In this document: positions 46,975 to 55,864 of the stretch, piece after piece
How the letters are laid out: each line of letters begins with the position of its first letter
Position numbering within the stretch: position 1 is the first letter of the stretch
From: Bacteroidota bacterium
GTDB lineage: Bacteria; Bacteroidota; Bacteroidia; Palsa-965
Length of the DNA: 64,000 nucleotides
Direction: 5' to 3'
Assembly: GCA_003153435.1 (NCBI GenBank)
Contig: PLYR01000125.1
Span: 1 to 64,000, forward strand
Made by a program: the position numbers and the translations under genes
The notes under the pieces: generated by a model
The model's input: the letters and a program-made list of their open reading frames with translations, nothing else
Told to the model about the DNA's origin: nothing
Database searches by the model: none

Positions 46975-47607
46975 ATGACCATCCACTTAACCAATGTTGG
47001 GAAAAAATTTAATCGAGATCGCATCTTCGGAAGGTTAAATCATACTTTTCAATCCGATAATCATACCGTTATATTGGGCTCTAATGGTTCAGGAAAATCC
47101 ACCTTGTTACAGATTATTGCTGGCAATGTCTCACCCAGTGAAGGTGAGCTCCGGTATTCCAGGAATGGCCAGACTATTTCTACAGAAAAACTATTCAATA
47201 GCCTGAGTTTTGCCTCCCCTTATATGGAGTTGCTGGAGGAGCTGACTCTTTCCGAGCATATTGCGTTTCATGGAGGCCTTAAGCCCTTTAGAAATGGCTT
47301 GGATGTCAAAGCCGTTGCAGAGCAATCCGGCCTTGCTACCTCTTTACGAAAGCAGATCCGGTTCTTTTCTTCCGGTATGAAACAGCGGCTTCGTCTTGCT
47401 TTGGCGATTCTCAGCGACACTCCGTTACTCCTTCTAGATGAACCCTGCAGTAACTTGGATCAGAAAACAGTACTCTGGTACCAGGACCTAATAAAGAATA
47501 ACAGTGAAGACCGCCTTATCCTCGTATGTTCTAATCAGCAGGAAATGGAGTACCCTTTCTGCAAGGAACGCATTCAAATGGAAAATTTCAGTCACTTATC
47601 CCCCTGA
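46975..47607 (+). CDS. ABC transporter ATP-binding protein, orphan
   Basis: A 210-aa ATPase with Walker A 'ILGSNGSGKSTLLQIIAG', the signature 'FSSGMKQRLRLALAIL' and Walker B 'LLLLDEPCSNLD'. The SSGMKQR signature is of the CcmA/heme-exporter and gliding GldA-like subgroup rather than a classical LSGGQ. No membrane permease is adjacent. It sits 38 bp after lpxA and before efp, a position I recall as conserved in this phylum. Substrate unknown. Confidence 0.88.
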   Translation: MTIHLTNVGKKFNRDRIFGRLNHTFQSDNHTVILGSNGSGKSTLLQIIAGNVSPSEGELRYSRNGQTISTEKLFNSLSFASPYMELLEELTLSEHIAFHGGLKPFRNGLDVKAVAEQSGLATSLRKQIRFFSSGMKQRLRLALAILSDTPLLLLDEPCSNLDQKTVLWYQDLIKNNSEDRLILVCSNQQEMEYPFCKERIQMENFSHLSP

Positions 47608-47621
47608 AAAGCTGAATTTTC

Positions 47622-47651
47622 TTTGTTTTTTGGCTATAAGCCCTATCTTTG
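47622..47651 (+). promoter_or_regulatory. Promoter of efp (TTTG, 18 bp, TATCTTTG)
   Basis: TTTG at 47622-47625 and TATCTTTG at 47644-47651 with an 18-bp spacer: both elements of the Bacteroidota promoter are perfect. The predicted leader to the ATG at 47728 is about 70 nt. Confidence 0.75.
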
Positions 47652-47727
47652 CATTCCTAAATTCGGCTCATTGAATAGGGCCCAAACTTCTCGTTTTAAC
47701 TCTAATAATTAAAAATAATCGAATCCT

Positions 47728-48288
47728 ATGGCAGATACCGGAGATATTAGCATTGGCTCAGTTATCCGTTTTAACGGAGAGCTTTGCAAAATAGAAGAAT
47801 ACCAGCACAGAACTCCAGGTAACCTCAGGGCTTTTTACCAGGCAAAAATGCGGAACCTTAAGTCTGGCAAACTGGTTGAAAACCGTTTCCGTTCTGGTGA
47901 ACTGGTAGAAATTGTACGTGTTGATTATAAAGTACTCCAATACATCTATCCTGAAGGAGACTTCATTGTTGTGATGGACAATGAAAGCTTTGAGCAGCTT
48001 TACATCCCGGCAGCAATGCTCGGGAACAGTATGAGTTTCCTGAAAGAAGGAATGGAAGTGAAAATTTCGTTTGAAGGTGACACCCCAATTCTTGCAGAAG
48101 CGCCTGTGTTTGTGGAACTTGAAATTACATATTGCGAACCTGGCATGAAGGGTGATACTGCAACAAATACACTCAAACCAGCTACCATGGAAACCGGAGC
48201 TATTGTAAACGTTCCGCTGTTTGTTAACCAGGGTGAAAAAGTTAAGATTGATACACGTACCAATACCTACGTAGAGCGGGTTAAATAA
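47728..48288 (+). CDS. efp: Translation elongation factor P
   Basis: Rescues ribosomes stalled at polyproline stretches. The 186-aa protein has the three beta domains of EF-P: KOW-like N-terminus ('IGSVIRFNGELCKIEEYQ'), the loop that carries the modifiable residue ('RTPGNLRAFYQAKMRN'), and the C-terminal OB domain ending 'VKIDTRTNTYVERVK'. The loop tip does not show the Lys of E. coli ('PGKGQ' type) or Arg ('SGRN' type) in the usual context, so the modification type is unclear. It has its own strong promoter and a perfect terminator. Confidence 0.96.
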   Translation: MADTGDISIGSVIRFNGELCKIEEYQHRTPGNLRAFYQAKMRNLKSGKLVENRFRSGELVEIVRVDYKVLQYIYPEGDFIVVMDNESFEQLYIPAAMLGNSMSFLKEGMEVKISFEGDTPILAEAPVFVELEITYCEPGMKGDTATNTLKPATMETGAIVNVPLFVNQGEKVKIDTRTNTYVERVK

Positions 48289-48293
48289 GACCT

Positions 48294-48332
48294 CCTGAAT
48301 AACCTACTCAGGTAGGTTATTCAGGTTTTTTT
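48294..48332 (+). terminator. Intrinsic terminator of efp
   Basis: A perfect 14-bp stem CCTGAATAACCTAC / GTAGGTTATTCAGG with a TCAG loop, followed by seven T. It begins 6 bp after the efp stop. Confidence 0.95.
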
Positions 48333-48391
48333 CGCCATTATTCTGGCTTTCGTTATCACTCCAGTCTCCGCTTTTCACACAACCATAATCC

Positions 48392-49321
48392 ATGAAAATT
48401 CCTCCACATAAACTGGAAATAATTGCCCAGCTGCTCCATGCGGAATTTATAGGAGAGGCCGATCACCTTATCACTGGAATTAACGAAATACATATTGTAG
48501 AGGCCGGGGACCTTGTGTTCGTGGACCATCCTAAGTATTACGAAAAAGCACTCCATTCTAAAGCTAGTACGATATTGATCAACAAGCTAGTGGATTGCCC
48601 TCCCGGAAAAACACTCATCATCAGTGAGGACCCATTCCGGGATTATAATAAGCTTATTAAACATTTTAGCCCCACTGCCTATAGCACTCACGGTCGGTCT
48701 CTCAAACCAAAGGTTGGTGAGGGAACAGTGGTTATGCCTGGAGTTTATTTAGGGCAAAACGTAACAGTTGGTAAGGACTGTTTACTGTTTCCGAATGTGG
48801 TCATTTATGACAACTGCATCATTGGTGACAGGGTTGTAATTCATGCAAACACAGTAATAGGGTCGGATGCATTTTATTATAAAAAGAGAAAAGATCTGCT
48901 CGACAAGCTCATTTCATGTGGTCGGGTAGTTATTCACGATACTGTAGAAATTGGTTCCTGCTGTACGATTGACAGGGGCGTTTCAGGGGATACAATCATC
49001 GGTGAAGGCACCAAAATAGATAATCAAGTGCAGATCGGGCATGACACTGTAATTGGCAAAATGTGTCTTTTTGCTTCTGGTGTTGGGATAGCCGGTGTTT
49101 GTGTTATTGAAGATGAGGTCACACTTTGGGGACAAGTTGGTGTCAAAAGTGATATTAGACTGGGTAAAGGATGTGTCGTGCTTGCTCAATCAGGAGTGGG
49201 AGATGATATCCCCCCGGGCAAAACTTGGTTCGGAAGCCCAGCAGGTGAGGCCTCAGAGAAAATGAAAGAACTGTTTCTGGTGCGGAGGATTCCCGACATT
49301 CTGGAAAAACTCAACAAATAA
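48392..49321 (+). CDS. lpxD: UDP-3-O-(3-hydroxyacyl)glucosamine N-acyltransferase family protein
   Basis: Third acylation-related step of lipid A synthesis. The 309-aa protein has the LpxD layout: an N-terminal uridine-binding domain ('EAGDLVFVDHPKYYEKAL'), then a left-handed beta-helix of hexapeptide repeats ('GVYLGQNVTVGKDCLLFP', 'VVIHANTVIGSDAFYY') with the catalytic-type His in 'VQIGHDTVIGKMCLFA'. It is shorter than the usual 340 aa, lacking part of the C-terminal helix. It is the only lpxD in the window, as none lies between the HD gene and lpxC. A paralogous acyltransferase role is possible. Confidence 0.88.
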   Translation: MKIPPHKLEIIAQLLHAEFIGEADHLITGINEIHIVEAGDLVFVDHPKYYEKALHSKASTILINKLVDCPPGKTLIISEDPFRDYNKLIKHFSPTAYSTHGRSLKPKVGEGTVVMPGVYLGQNVTVGKDCLLFPNVVIYDNCIIGDRVVIHANTVIGSDAFYYKKRKDLLDKLISCGRVVIHDTVEIGSCCTIDRGVSGDTIIGEGTKIDNQVQIGHDTVIGKMCLFASGVGIAGVCVIEDEVTLWGQVGVKSDIRLGKGCVVLAQSGVGDDIPPGKTWFGSPAGEASEKMKELFLVRRIPDILEKLNK

Positions 49322-49411
49322 TCTTATTTTAATCCCCTTTCTTTCCGATGCTTCCATAAATACTGGGGGCAATTTTAATCTTTTAATAAGCAATGAATTC
49401 TTCAAATTGCT

Positions 49412-49419
49412 TAACTTTG
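49412..49419 (+). promoter_or_regulatory. Putative promoter -7 box TAACTTTG of the phosphatase gene
   Basis: A full TAnnTTTG match ending 21 bp before the ATG at 49441. Confidence 0.4.
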
Positions 49420-49440
49420 AGCTAAGTTCAATATCCGGCA

Positions 49441-50673
49441 ATGGCAGACGAAACGACAGGAAAATCGGGGATCTCGAGACCAAAGATCAAGGATATTAAA
49501 TTAAACTCCATTCTGGAGGTTACAAAGGCAATCAACCATAATTTTCCCACCGAAAAGCTTCTGGAAATTTTTGAAACCGTACTAAAAGTGCAGCTAAATA
49601 TTGGAAAGCTGGTACTTTTCAGCTACGATTCCGGATGGAAATGTCTTCTCAAATATGGTGTTGAAGATGAAATGGCAAACATTAATGTAAACCTGGAGTT
49701 TGGGCATATCAAGGAGATTAGCACAATTGACTATACATCTGCTGCTTCAAACCACACATTTGAAATTGTGATTCCTGTTTATCACAAATCCAGCCCCCTT
49801 GCCTATGTTTTGATAGGAGATTTGAACGAGGATAAACTCGAAGTGAGTGCTGCTATCAAGCATCTTCCATTTGTTCAGACTCTTGCGAATATTATTGTGG
49901 TTGCAATTGAGAATAAAAAACTGGCCAAGGATAATATCCGTCAGGCAGCTATGAGAAAGGAATTGGAGCTTGCCTCTGAAATGCAGAACATGTTGTTTCC
50001 AAGCTCTCTACCTAATAATAGCCACCTCCAGATTAGCGCTTATTATCTGCCTCACCAACAGGTTGGAGGAGATTATTATGATTTCATACAACTGGATGAG
50101 AATGAAATTGCTTTTTGTATGGCCGATGTGTCTGGAAAAGGAGTCCCTGCCGCTTTGTTGATGTCGAACTTCCAGGCAAACCTCCGAATCTTGTTAAATC
50201 ATATCTCTTCCCTGAGTGACCTTGTAAAGGAACTCAATAACAAAGTAATGCAGAATGCAAAAGGGGAAAAGTTCATCACCCTCTTTATCGCAAGGTATAA
50301 TATTGTCACGAGGATCCTGACTTATATCAATGCTGGCCATAATCCGCCTCTACTTGCCAACAACAATAGCATTTCTATGTTGCGCGTAGGATGTACTGGA
50401 CTTGGCATGTTCGATGAATTAAATAAGGTCAAAGAAGGCATAGTAAGCATTGATCCGGGATCTATACTACTCTGCTATACCGACGGAGTGGTTGAAATTG
50501 AAAATGAAAAGGAAGAAGAATTCGGGATCCAGAGCCTTAAGAATACACTCAAACGAAACTTTGGGTCAGATATGGAAAATCTCAACAAGGAAATTATTTC
50601 GGAAGTCATTGAATACAAAGGCAACATGCCTTATGTAGATGATATAGCACTATTCAGCTGTAGGATATTCTGA
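49441..50673 (+). CDS. SpoIIE-type PP2C serine phosphatase with GAF-like sensor domain
   Basis: A 410-aa signalling protein. The N-terminal 165 residues look like a GAF sensor. A short helical linker ('ASEMQNMLFPSSLP') leads into a PPM/SpoIIE phosphatase domain with 'HQQVGGDYYDFI' and 'ADVSGKGVPAALLMSNF' (metal-binding Asp residues), then 'TYINAGHNPP', 'LLCYTDGVVEIEN' and the closing 'MPYVDDIALFSC'. Such proteins act in partner-switching pathways with anti-sigma-factor antagonists (RsbU/RsbP type); no such partner is adjacent. The 3' end overlaps the convergent ligase gene by 24 bp. Confidence 0.92.
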   Translation: MADETTGKSGISRPKIKDIKLNSILEVTKAINHNFPTEKLLEIFETVLKVQLNIGKLVLFSYDSGWKCLLKYGVEDEMANINVNLEFGHIKEISTIDYTSAASNHTFEIVIPVYHKSSPLAYVLIGDLNEDKLEVSAAIKHLPFVQTLANIIVVAIENKKLAKDNIRQAAMRKELELASEMQNMLFPSSLPNNSHLQISAYYLPHQQVGGDYYDFIQLDENEIAFCMADVSGKGVPAALLMSNFQANLRILLNHISSLSDLVKELNNKVMQNAKGEKFITLFIARYNIVTRILTYINAGHNPPLLANNNSISMLRVGCTGLGMFDELNKVKEGIVSIDPGSILLCYTDGVVEIENEKEEEFGIQSLKNTLKRNFGSDMENLNKEIISEVIEYKGNMPYVDDIALFSCRIF

Positions 50674-52104
50674 AATTTGCTTTTTCTCTTTCTCTCCTTT
50701 ATGATAAATATCCGCAGACACTATGATTGCTATGAATCCCCAGAAAGGGACTGAAGCTTTGTCGGTATCCAGGAAATTGTTCAGAGCCCCGTGAACTACA
50801 TAGGTGATCAGCCCTAATAACACAGCCAGGACAGTACTTCTGAGGCTCCCTTTTGGCAAGCTATAATATAATCGTGTGGCCGTTCTGATGGTAACGAGAA
50901 TAATTGCAATAAAAGACAAAGCTCCAAGTACACCTGATTCGCAGAGTGGGCCGATATACTCACTGTGAGCGTTCCCTTTATCACCAGCATTGGTACTTAT
51001 AATTGTCCTCTCACTGGAAAGCTGGAAAGGGGCATATTGAAAACTGTAAGTTCCTGGTCCCCATCCAAAAACTGGGCGTTCATGAAACATCCGCATCGCC
51101 GAATTCCATCGGTTTAACCGCTCCAGGTTTGATGCATCTGTTGATATATTAGATATAGACTGAACATGCTCCGTAAGGTTGGAAGATGAATCCTGTCTGT
51201 TTTTTTCCAGCTTCATAACCAAGTCTGACCACATCATACTTACAATTATTGCGATAGCGGAAATCGCAATGAGCAAGGTCTGCATCTTAATCCGGAGCAT
51301 ATAGATTCCCCACAAAACCAGAACGATGAGAAGGCTTACCCAGGCAGCACGTGTGTACGAAAAAATAAGGGCTATTGTAAATATTCCGAAAAGTATGACA
51401 GAAAACACCCGAACGGAAGGAGTTAAGGATTTGTTAAAAACAAACGAAACGATGAGAGGAAAAAACATAGCCAGAATTGCACCATACGCTGTATGGTCAT
51501 TATAAAAAGGAGCCATAACCCAGTGTGCGGGATCCTCCTTAAAACCAAATTCAGCATGGTTATACAAAGTATATCCGATAACAATGAGAAGAGGAATAAT
51601 ATACAACCAGATAAACCGGTGGATATTGGTTTTTTTCTGAAATATTTCTACAGCGATAAAATAGAAACAAGTCACAAACCACAGCCTAGCCAGCAAAAAT
51701 TTAAATGAGATCACTGGCATTTCGCTAGTGATACAAGTAACAAAAATCCAAATGAGGTTGATTAATAACGCTATGGTCACGGGGTGACGAATGATTCGGA
51801 GATCATATTTTCCTTCGTAGAGCATCTTGAAGAAGAAGAGCAACATAACCCCAATCATGAGTGGCTCTGTAGGCAGGCTAAGGCCCAACCGCACATCCGG
51901 ATCAGTTAGCGTAATGGAAAGTGGGGTACAAAATACAATGATCAGCAGCAGGGTATCAACCGATACAAAGGCAAGATATATAATGATAAGTGCAACCGGG
52001 ATGAGATTTAACCAGTAAAACTCAAAAAAACAACAAATCGAATTGAGCACCACAAAAGCAGCACTCAAACTGAATATCAGGCGGTGTTTTAATGTGTCGG
52101 TCAA
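50650..52104 (-). CDS. O-antigen ligase/polymerase family membrane protein
   Basis: A 484-aa polytopic inner-membrane protein with about 11-12 hydrophobic segments and the large periplasmic loop of the WaaL/Wzy superfamily ('NRWNSAMRMFHERPVFGWGP' then 'NAHSEYIGPLCESGVLG'). It either polymerises repeat units or ligates glycans to lipid A or a protein; these cannot be told apart by sequence alone. The start is TTG at 52104: an in-frame TGA lies three codons upstream and the next ATG is about 80 codons in. It begins 2 bp after the Wzz-like gene, so it is coupled to it. Confidence 0.88.
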   Translation of the reverse strand: MTDTLKHRLIFSLSAAFVVLNSICCFFEFYWLNLIPVALIIIYLAFVSVDTLLLIIVFCTPLSITLTDPDVRLGLSLPTEPLMIGVMLLFFFKMLYEGKYDLRIIRHPVTIALLINLIWIFVTCITSEMPVISFKFLLARLWFVTCFYFIAVEIFQKKTNIHRFIWLYIIPLLIVIGYTLYNHAEFGFKEDPAHWVMAPFYNDHTAYGAILAMFFPLIVSFVFNKSLTPSVRVFSVILFGIFTIALIFSYTRAAWVSLLIVLVLWGIYMLRIKMQTLLIAISAIAIIVSMMWSDLVMKLEKNRQDSSSNLTEHVQSISNISTDASNLERLNRWNSAMRMFHERPVFGWGPGTYSFQYAPFQLSSERTIISTNAGDKGNAHSEYIGPLCESGVLGALSFIAIILVTIRTATRLYYSLPKGSLRSTVLAVLLGLITYVVHGALNNFLDTDKASVPFWGFIAIIVSADIYHKGEKEKKQISEYPTAE

Positions 52105-52106
52105 TT

Positions 52107-53066
52107 TTAATCAAACTTGGTAAACTTTTCCCTGTTCTCATAAATGATGATGAGAAGCAGAGCAAATACGAAGGAAGTAACTGAAGAAATACAAAGAATC
52201 ACCCATCTGACAGGGGAAGATTTTTTGTCGGAGGGGTATGGTTTCGCAACAATATTGGCGTAGGTAAGCACTTTCCGGCTATCACTAACCGCTTTGTCAT
52301 ATTGAATACGAATTTCAGAATATGTCTCAAAAGCCCTTTGGTGCATTTGTTTTAGTGAAACCGATTGAGCTCCTCTTTCCGCAAGACTTTCCATATTTGC
52401 TTCAAGTTCCTTCAATTTATCCTTGGATGTAGAAGGATTGGTAATCAGTTTATAATACCTCTTTAATGCCTCCTTACTCTGAATATAATAATCGAGCAAA
52501 CCGTATTTAACACGAAGAACCCCAAGTGCATTTTCCAAAGAATCCATCTGGGCTTTCTTAAATGAAAGTTCATCCTTCAATATTCTTACAACCTCCATAG
52601 TCTTTGTGCGTTGAAGGTATCTGGCTTTAATATTCATCATACTGATAATACTATCCGCCATCTGACTAGCCTCCAATGGGTCCGTATCAAGGACATCAAT
52701 CTTCACTGACTCAAATTCTGTTTTTCGTACATCCACATTTTCGTTGTAGGTATCATACAAACTGGAAAGTCCTCCTTTTTTGGAGAGATTTATTTTGTAC
52801 TTCTCAGCAAGGTTAAACCGGTTGCAAATAGCGGTGCGTATATCTGCAGACTGAAGGAGCTGAACCAATTGTTCTGTTGCTGTTTCATTGCCGTAAGGAG
52901 TAAGATTCGCAGGATAAATAACCGCTGTTGATTTGTATTTGGGTTTCAAAAACCATTCACTTGAAAAAAGAAAGCCCAGAAACAATGAAATACATACCAC
53001 CGTTCCCAGTTGGAATTTCCATCTGAATAAGATTTTAAAGAATGATATGTTCCCGAATTGATTCAC
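52107..53066 (-). CDS. Wzz-like polysaccharide chain-length determinant, copy 2
   Basis: A 319-aa protein with transmembrane helices near both ends (about 15-35 and 290-310) and a helical periplasmic domain between them, the layout of polysaccharide co-polymerases. The pre-TM2 segment is 'AKPYPSDKKSSPVRWVIL'. No Walker kinase domain is present, so it is PCP1/Wzz-like. The GTG start at 53066 abuts the stop of the next gene with no gap. It shares 'SADIR.AIC.RF', 'RKTEFESVKIDVLDTDP' and the Pro-rich KKS.PVRW motif with its neighbour, so the two are tandem paralogues. Confidence 0.87.
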   Translation of the reverse strand: MNQFGNISFFKILFRWKFQLGTVVCISLFLGFLFSSEWFLKPKYKSTAVIYPANLTPYGNETATEQLVQLLQSADIRTAICNRFNLAEKYKINLSKKGGLSSLYDTYNENVDVRKTEFESVKIDVLDTDPLEASQMADSIISMMNIKARYLQRTKTMEVVRILKDELSFKKAQMDSLENALGVLRVKYGLLDYYIQSKEALKRYYKLITNPSTSKDKLKELEANMESLAERGAQSVSLKQMHQRAFETYSEIRIQYDKAVSDSRKVLTYANIVAKPYPSDKKSSPVRWVILCISSVTSFVFALLLIIIYENREKFTKFD

Positions 53067-54089
53067 TTACCTTCTTTGTTTTCTAAACCTATTAATACTA
53101 TCTAAGATAATAATACAAATTATTGAAATCAGCATTGCAGATAAAGTCGAACCGGTCACAATGATCCAGCGAACCGGGTATGATTTTTTTTCCGCAGGAA
53201 AGGCATTATTCACAATAAATTTATGGGGTATCTCCTGCTCCGCATCTACCTTTGCCTCCTCAAACTTAGTCTTTAGCATGTTCAGCTGTTTCGTCTGCAG
53301 GGTTAAATTATCCCGCACAGCTAGGTATGCGCTTCCGTATCGGGAAATGATTTCTAATTTTTCCTGAAGAGATTTCATAGCACGCTCATCACCACGGGAA
53401 ATTGCGATAGCATACTGTTCGCTGGTCACTTCCGACTGTGATTCATAATCGTACATGCCTTTTTCATTCAGATGATTCATGGAATCTGAGATGGCTCGCA
53501 CATCGTGTACTTTGGTCAGATATTCCTTTTCAACTATTCTGTAAGCTTTGGATGCTCTTTCACGTTGCATACGTGTAGTGGTTGTATCCAATAACTGGGC
53601 AATGCAGTTGGCGATATGTGCTGCAGTATCAGGATTTATATCCAGCACTTCCACTTTCACAGACATAAACTCGGTTCGCCGAAAAGTAATATTATTCTGA
53701 AATTCTTCAAAGAGTCTGGTTCTCTTATAACGATCTGTCGTGTCAATTTTATAATGCTGCATAAGACGGAACTTGCGACAGACTTTGTCCCTGATTTCGT
53801 CAGAGTTTAAGATCTGAAGCATTTGCTCCGCTTCTTCTTCTTGTCCGAATAATAGCACATCTTGTTTGGCGCTCGGATTCTCTGTAAGCAATGCCTTGGA
53901 GAGAGAACTGGTGGTAGCTGGAAACATGATAACCGTTGAACGGAACCGTTCCGGAATAACAAAAGAAACAATCCCGGAAATGATTGCTGCAAACAAGCCT
54001 ACTGTAAGGATCGGTTTACGCCATGTATAAAAGAAATAAATCAGGTTAGTTGAGTCGTTCTCTGTCAACTTTCCGGCATCATTCGTCAT
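53067..54089 (-). CDS. Wzz-like polysaccharide chain-length determinant, copy 1
   Basis: A 340-aa PCP-type protein with TM helices at about 25-45 and 310-330, a coiled-coil-rich periplasmic region, and the closing 'AFPAEKKSYPVRWIIV'. The segment 'NSDEIRDKVCRKFRL' and 'RRTEFMSVKVEVLDINP' match the neighbouring paralogue. It is the first gene of a tight three-gene set (copy 1, copy 2, ligase). Two different co-polymerases could form mixed oligomers that set chain length for two glycans or one hetero-complex (inference). Confidence 0.87.
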   Translation of the reverse strand: MTNDAGKLTENDSTNLIYFFYTWRKPILTVGLFAAIISGIVSFVIPERFRSTVIMFPATTSSLSKALLTENPSAKQDVLLFGQEEEAEQMLQILNSDEIRDKVCRKFRLMQHYKIDTTDRYKRTRLFEEFQNNITFRRTEFMSVKVEVLDINPDTAAHIANCIAQLLDTTTTRMQRERASKAYRIVEKEYLTKVHDVRAISDSMNHLNEKGMYDYESQSEVTSEQYAIAISRGDERAMKSLQEKLEIISRYGSAYLAVRDNLTLQTKQLNMLKTKFEEAKVDAEQEIPHKFIVNNAFPAEKKSYPVRWIIVTGSTLSAMLISIICIIILDSINRFRKQRR

Positions 54090-54203
54090 AGTTAGCTTTT
54101 GTTTGGCTTCATTAAGGAAGGCAAAAGTAGGAAAATTTACTTAAAACGGGGCAATCCCGGTTATCAAGGCTAAATCACTGAAAAACAGATAAATATATGA
54201 TTT

Positions 54204-55769
54204 TTAACCGTATTTTATCATCCGAAAGATGGACTTGACACTGATTTGCTGTATTAAGAAAGCCCATACAATGCTGGCTCCTCCCATAAGGGCAAAATTG
54301 ATGAGCCAGTGATGATGTTCAGTATGAAATGCGAACATTCTTGACAAGATATTGATACCAATTACACCGACGATAAAAATGATCAGGGTAATAATCAAAC
54401 GGTAGTTAACACGGAAACGAAATACTCGCTGGGCAATAAGAACTTGGGATACAGCCATGATGATCTGAGTAGTAAGGCTGACAAAGGCAGAACCCATTGC
54501 TTTAAAATAAGGAATAAGTAACAAATTAAGCGAGATATTAATGACCATACAAGTGGCTGCTAAGGTATTAAGCTGCCTCATATTACCATTAGCTGTCAGC
54601 AGCGTTCCAAAAATATAATTTGTTGAGGTAGCAACGAAACAACACATAAGTGGAGCGAAGACAACAGCTGATTGATCAATATGTTCTTTATAGAGCAGGC
54701 TCATAATTTCATGACTATAAAAAGCACACCCAATTGCCACTACAAGAGCAGGAGTTATGATAAGAGTAAATGAAAGTTTAACCAGCGGTTCAATTGACTC
54801 CTTGTATTTTAACATTCTTGAAAATGTAGGTAAAAGGATCACTGAAAAGAGATATGCAATCATTGTAGCAGCATCAAGGAGCCTGAAAGCCTTGGCGTAT
54901 ATCCCTGCCTGATCCGGGCCATTTTGCATTACCTGCACATCGAGCTTATCAATCATACTGTGGAAAGGTTCAGTATTATAACCTGGAAGAGTCTTTAGGT
55001 GTGAAATTTTCGCCGCAAGCTCAACATTATATCGAGGGAGCATTCGTTCAACCATGACCTGATCAATCCTATTATAAAAGGTCATGAGTAAGACGAGGAT
55101 TGCAAACGGGAAGCTTTTCTTTAGAATCATCAATGCGAATGGATAACTCCAACTTAATTTGAGTGTTTCTGTTTTGCTGGCGACGATAATAAACGCTGTA
55201 AGTGTGGTGACCAAGTATGCTGCCGTTTGTATATAAGCAAAGAGCATCACATCCATCTTCACAGCGAACACGTGACCCCACAAAATCAACGCACAAATCG
55301 CAATCATGATCATTCTATCGAGAACTGAAACAATGCTGTCAATCTTAAAAAAATGCAATCCCTGCAAATTTGATCTGAGATAGAGTACCATGGAAATAAG
55401 AAACTGATTAAAGCCAAGAATTAACAACAGTTTTGTAAGTCGGGTATCATAACCGATGGCGAGTCCCACGACTATAGATCCCAATATATAAATGACTGCG
55501 AGGATAAGTTTAAGAACAAAAAGACTCGAGAAGTGCTTGGTCAGGAGGTGATTATTCTGAGCAATATTCTTGTTATTGAAATTGGTAATTCCAAAATCCA
55601 AAATGATATTCAACAGAAAGGAGAAATTAAAAAGAGCGGAAAATTCCCCAAAATTGTGGTTGCCAACCTGCTCCTGAACTGCTGGTTCAATCCCAAGTGT
55701 CCAAAATGGCTTCACCAGCAGGTTGAAGAACAATAGAATAGCCAGATTGGTGATAAATTTCTTTTGCAT
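54204..55769 (-). CDS. Polysaccharide flippase (Wzx/MATE-like oligosaccharide transporter)
   Basis: A 521-aa polytopic membrane protein with 12-14 hydrophobic segments and no soluble domain. The N-terminal 'NLAILLFFNLLVKPFWTLG' and 'GEFSALFNFSFLLNIILDFG' are typical of the polysaccharide biosynthesis/RfbX family in the MOP superfamily. It moves undecaprenyl-linked glycan units across the inner membrane for the ligase and Wzz proteins downstream. A loop near residues 250-275 is unusually long and polar. A gap of 114 bp separates it from the Wzz genes. Confidence 0.88.
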   Translation of the reverse strand: MQKKFITNLAILLFFNLLVKPFWTLGIEPAVQEQVGNHNFGEFSALFNFSFLLNIILDFGITNFNNKNIAQNNHLLTKHFSSLFVLKLILAVIYILGSIVVGLAIGYDTRLTKLLLILGFNQFLISMVLYLRSNLQGLHFFKIDSIVSVLDRMIMIAICALILWGHVFAVKMDVMLFAYIQTAAYLVTTLTAFIIVASKTETLKLSWSYPFALMILKKSFPFAILVLLMTFYNRIDQVMVERMLPRYNVELAAKISHLKTLPGYNTEPFHSMIDKLDVQVMQNGPDQAGIYAKAFRLLDAATMIAYLFSVILLPTFSRMLKYKESIEPLVKLSFTLIITPALVVAIGCAFYSHEIMSLLYKEHIDQSAVVFAPLMCCFVATSTNYIFGTLLTANGNMRQLNTLAATCMVINISLNLLLIPYFKAMGSAFVSLTTQIIMAVSQVLIAQRVFRFRVNYRLIITLIIFIVGVIGINILSRMFAFHTEHHHWLINFALMGGASIVWAFLIQQISVKSIFRMIKYG

Positions 55770-55864
55770 AACTCGGATAAGGGGAACTAAATTACTCTTT
55801 TTATCTCATTAACTTCCCAGAGTCTGGTTTCCGGAACGCAGGCGTGTATTATTTGAATATAAAT

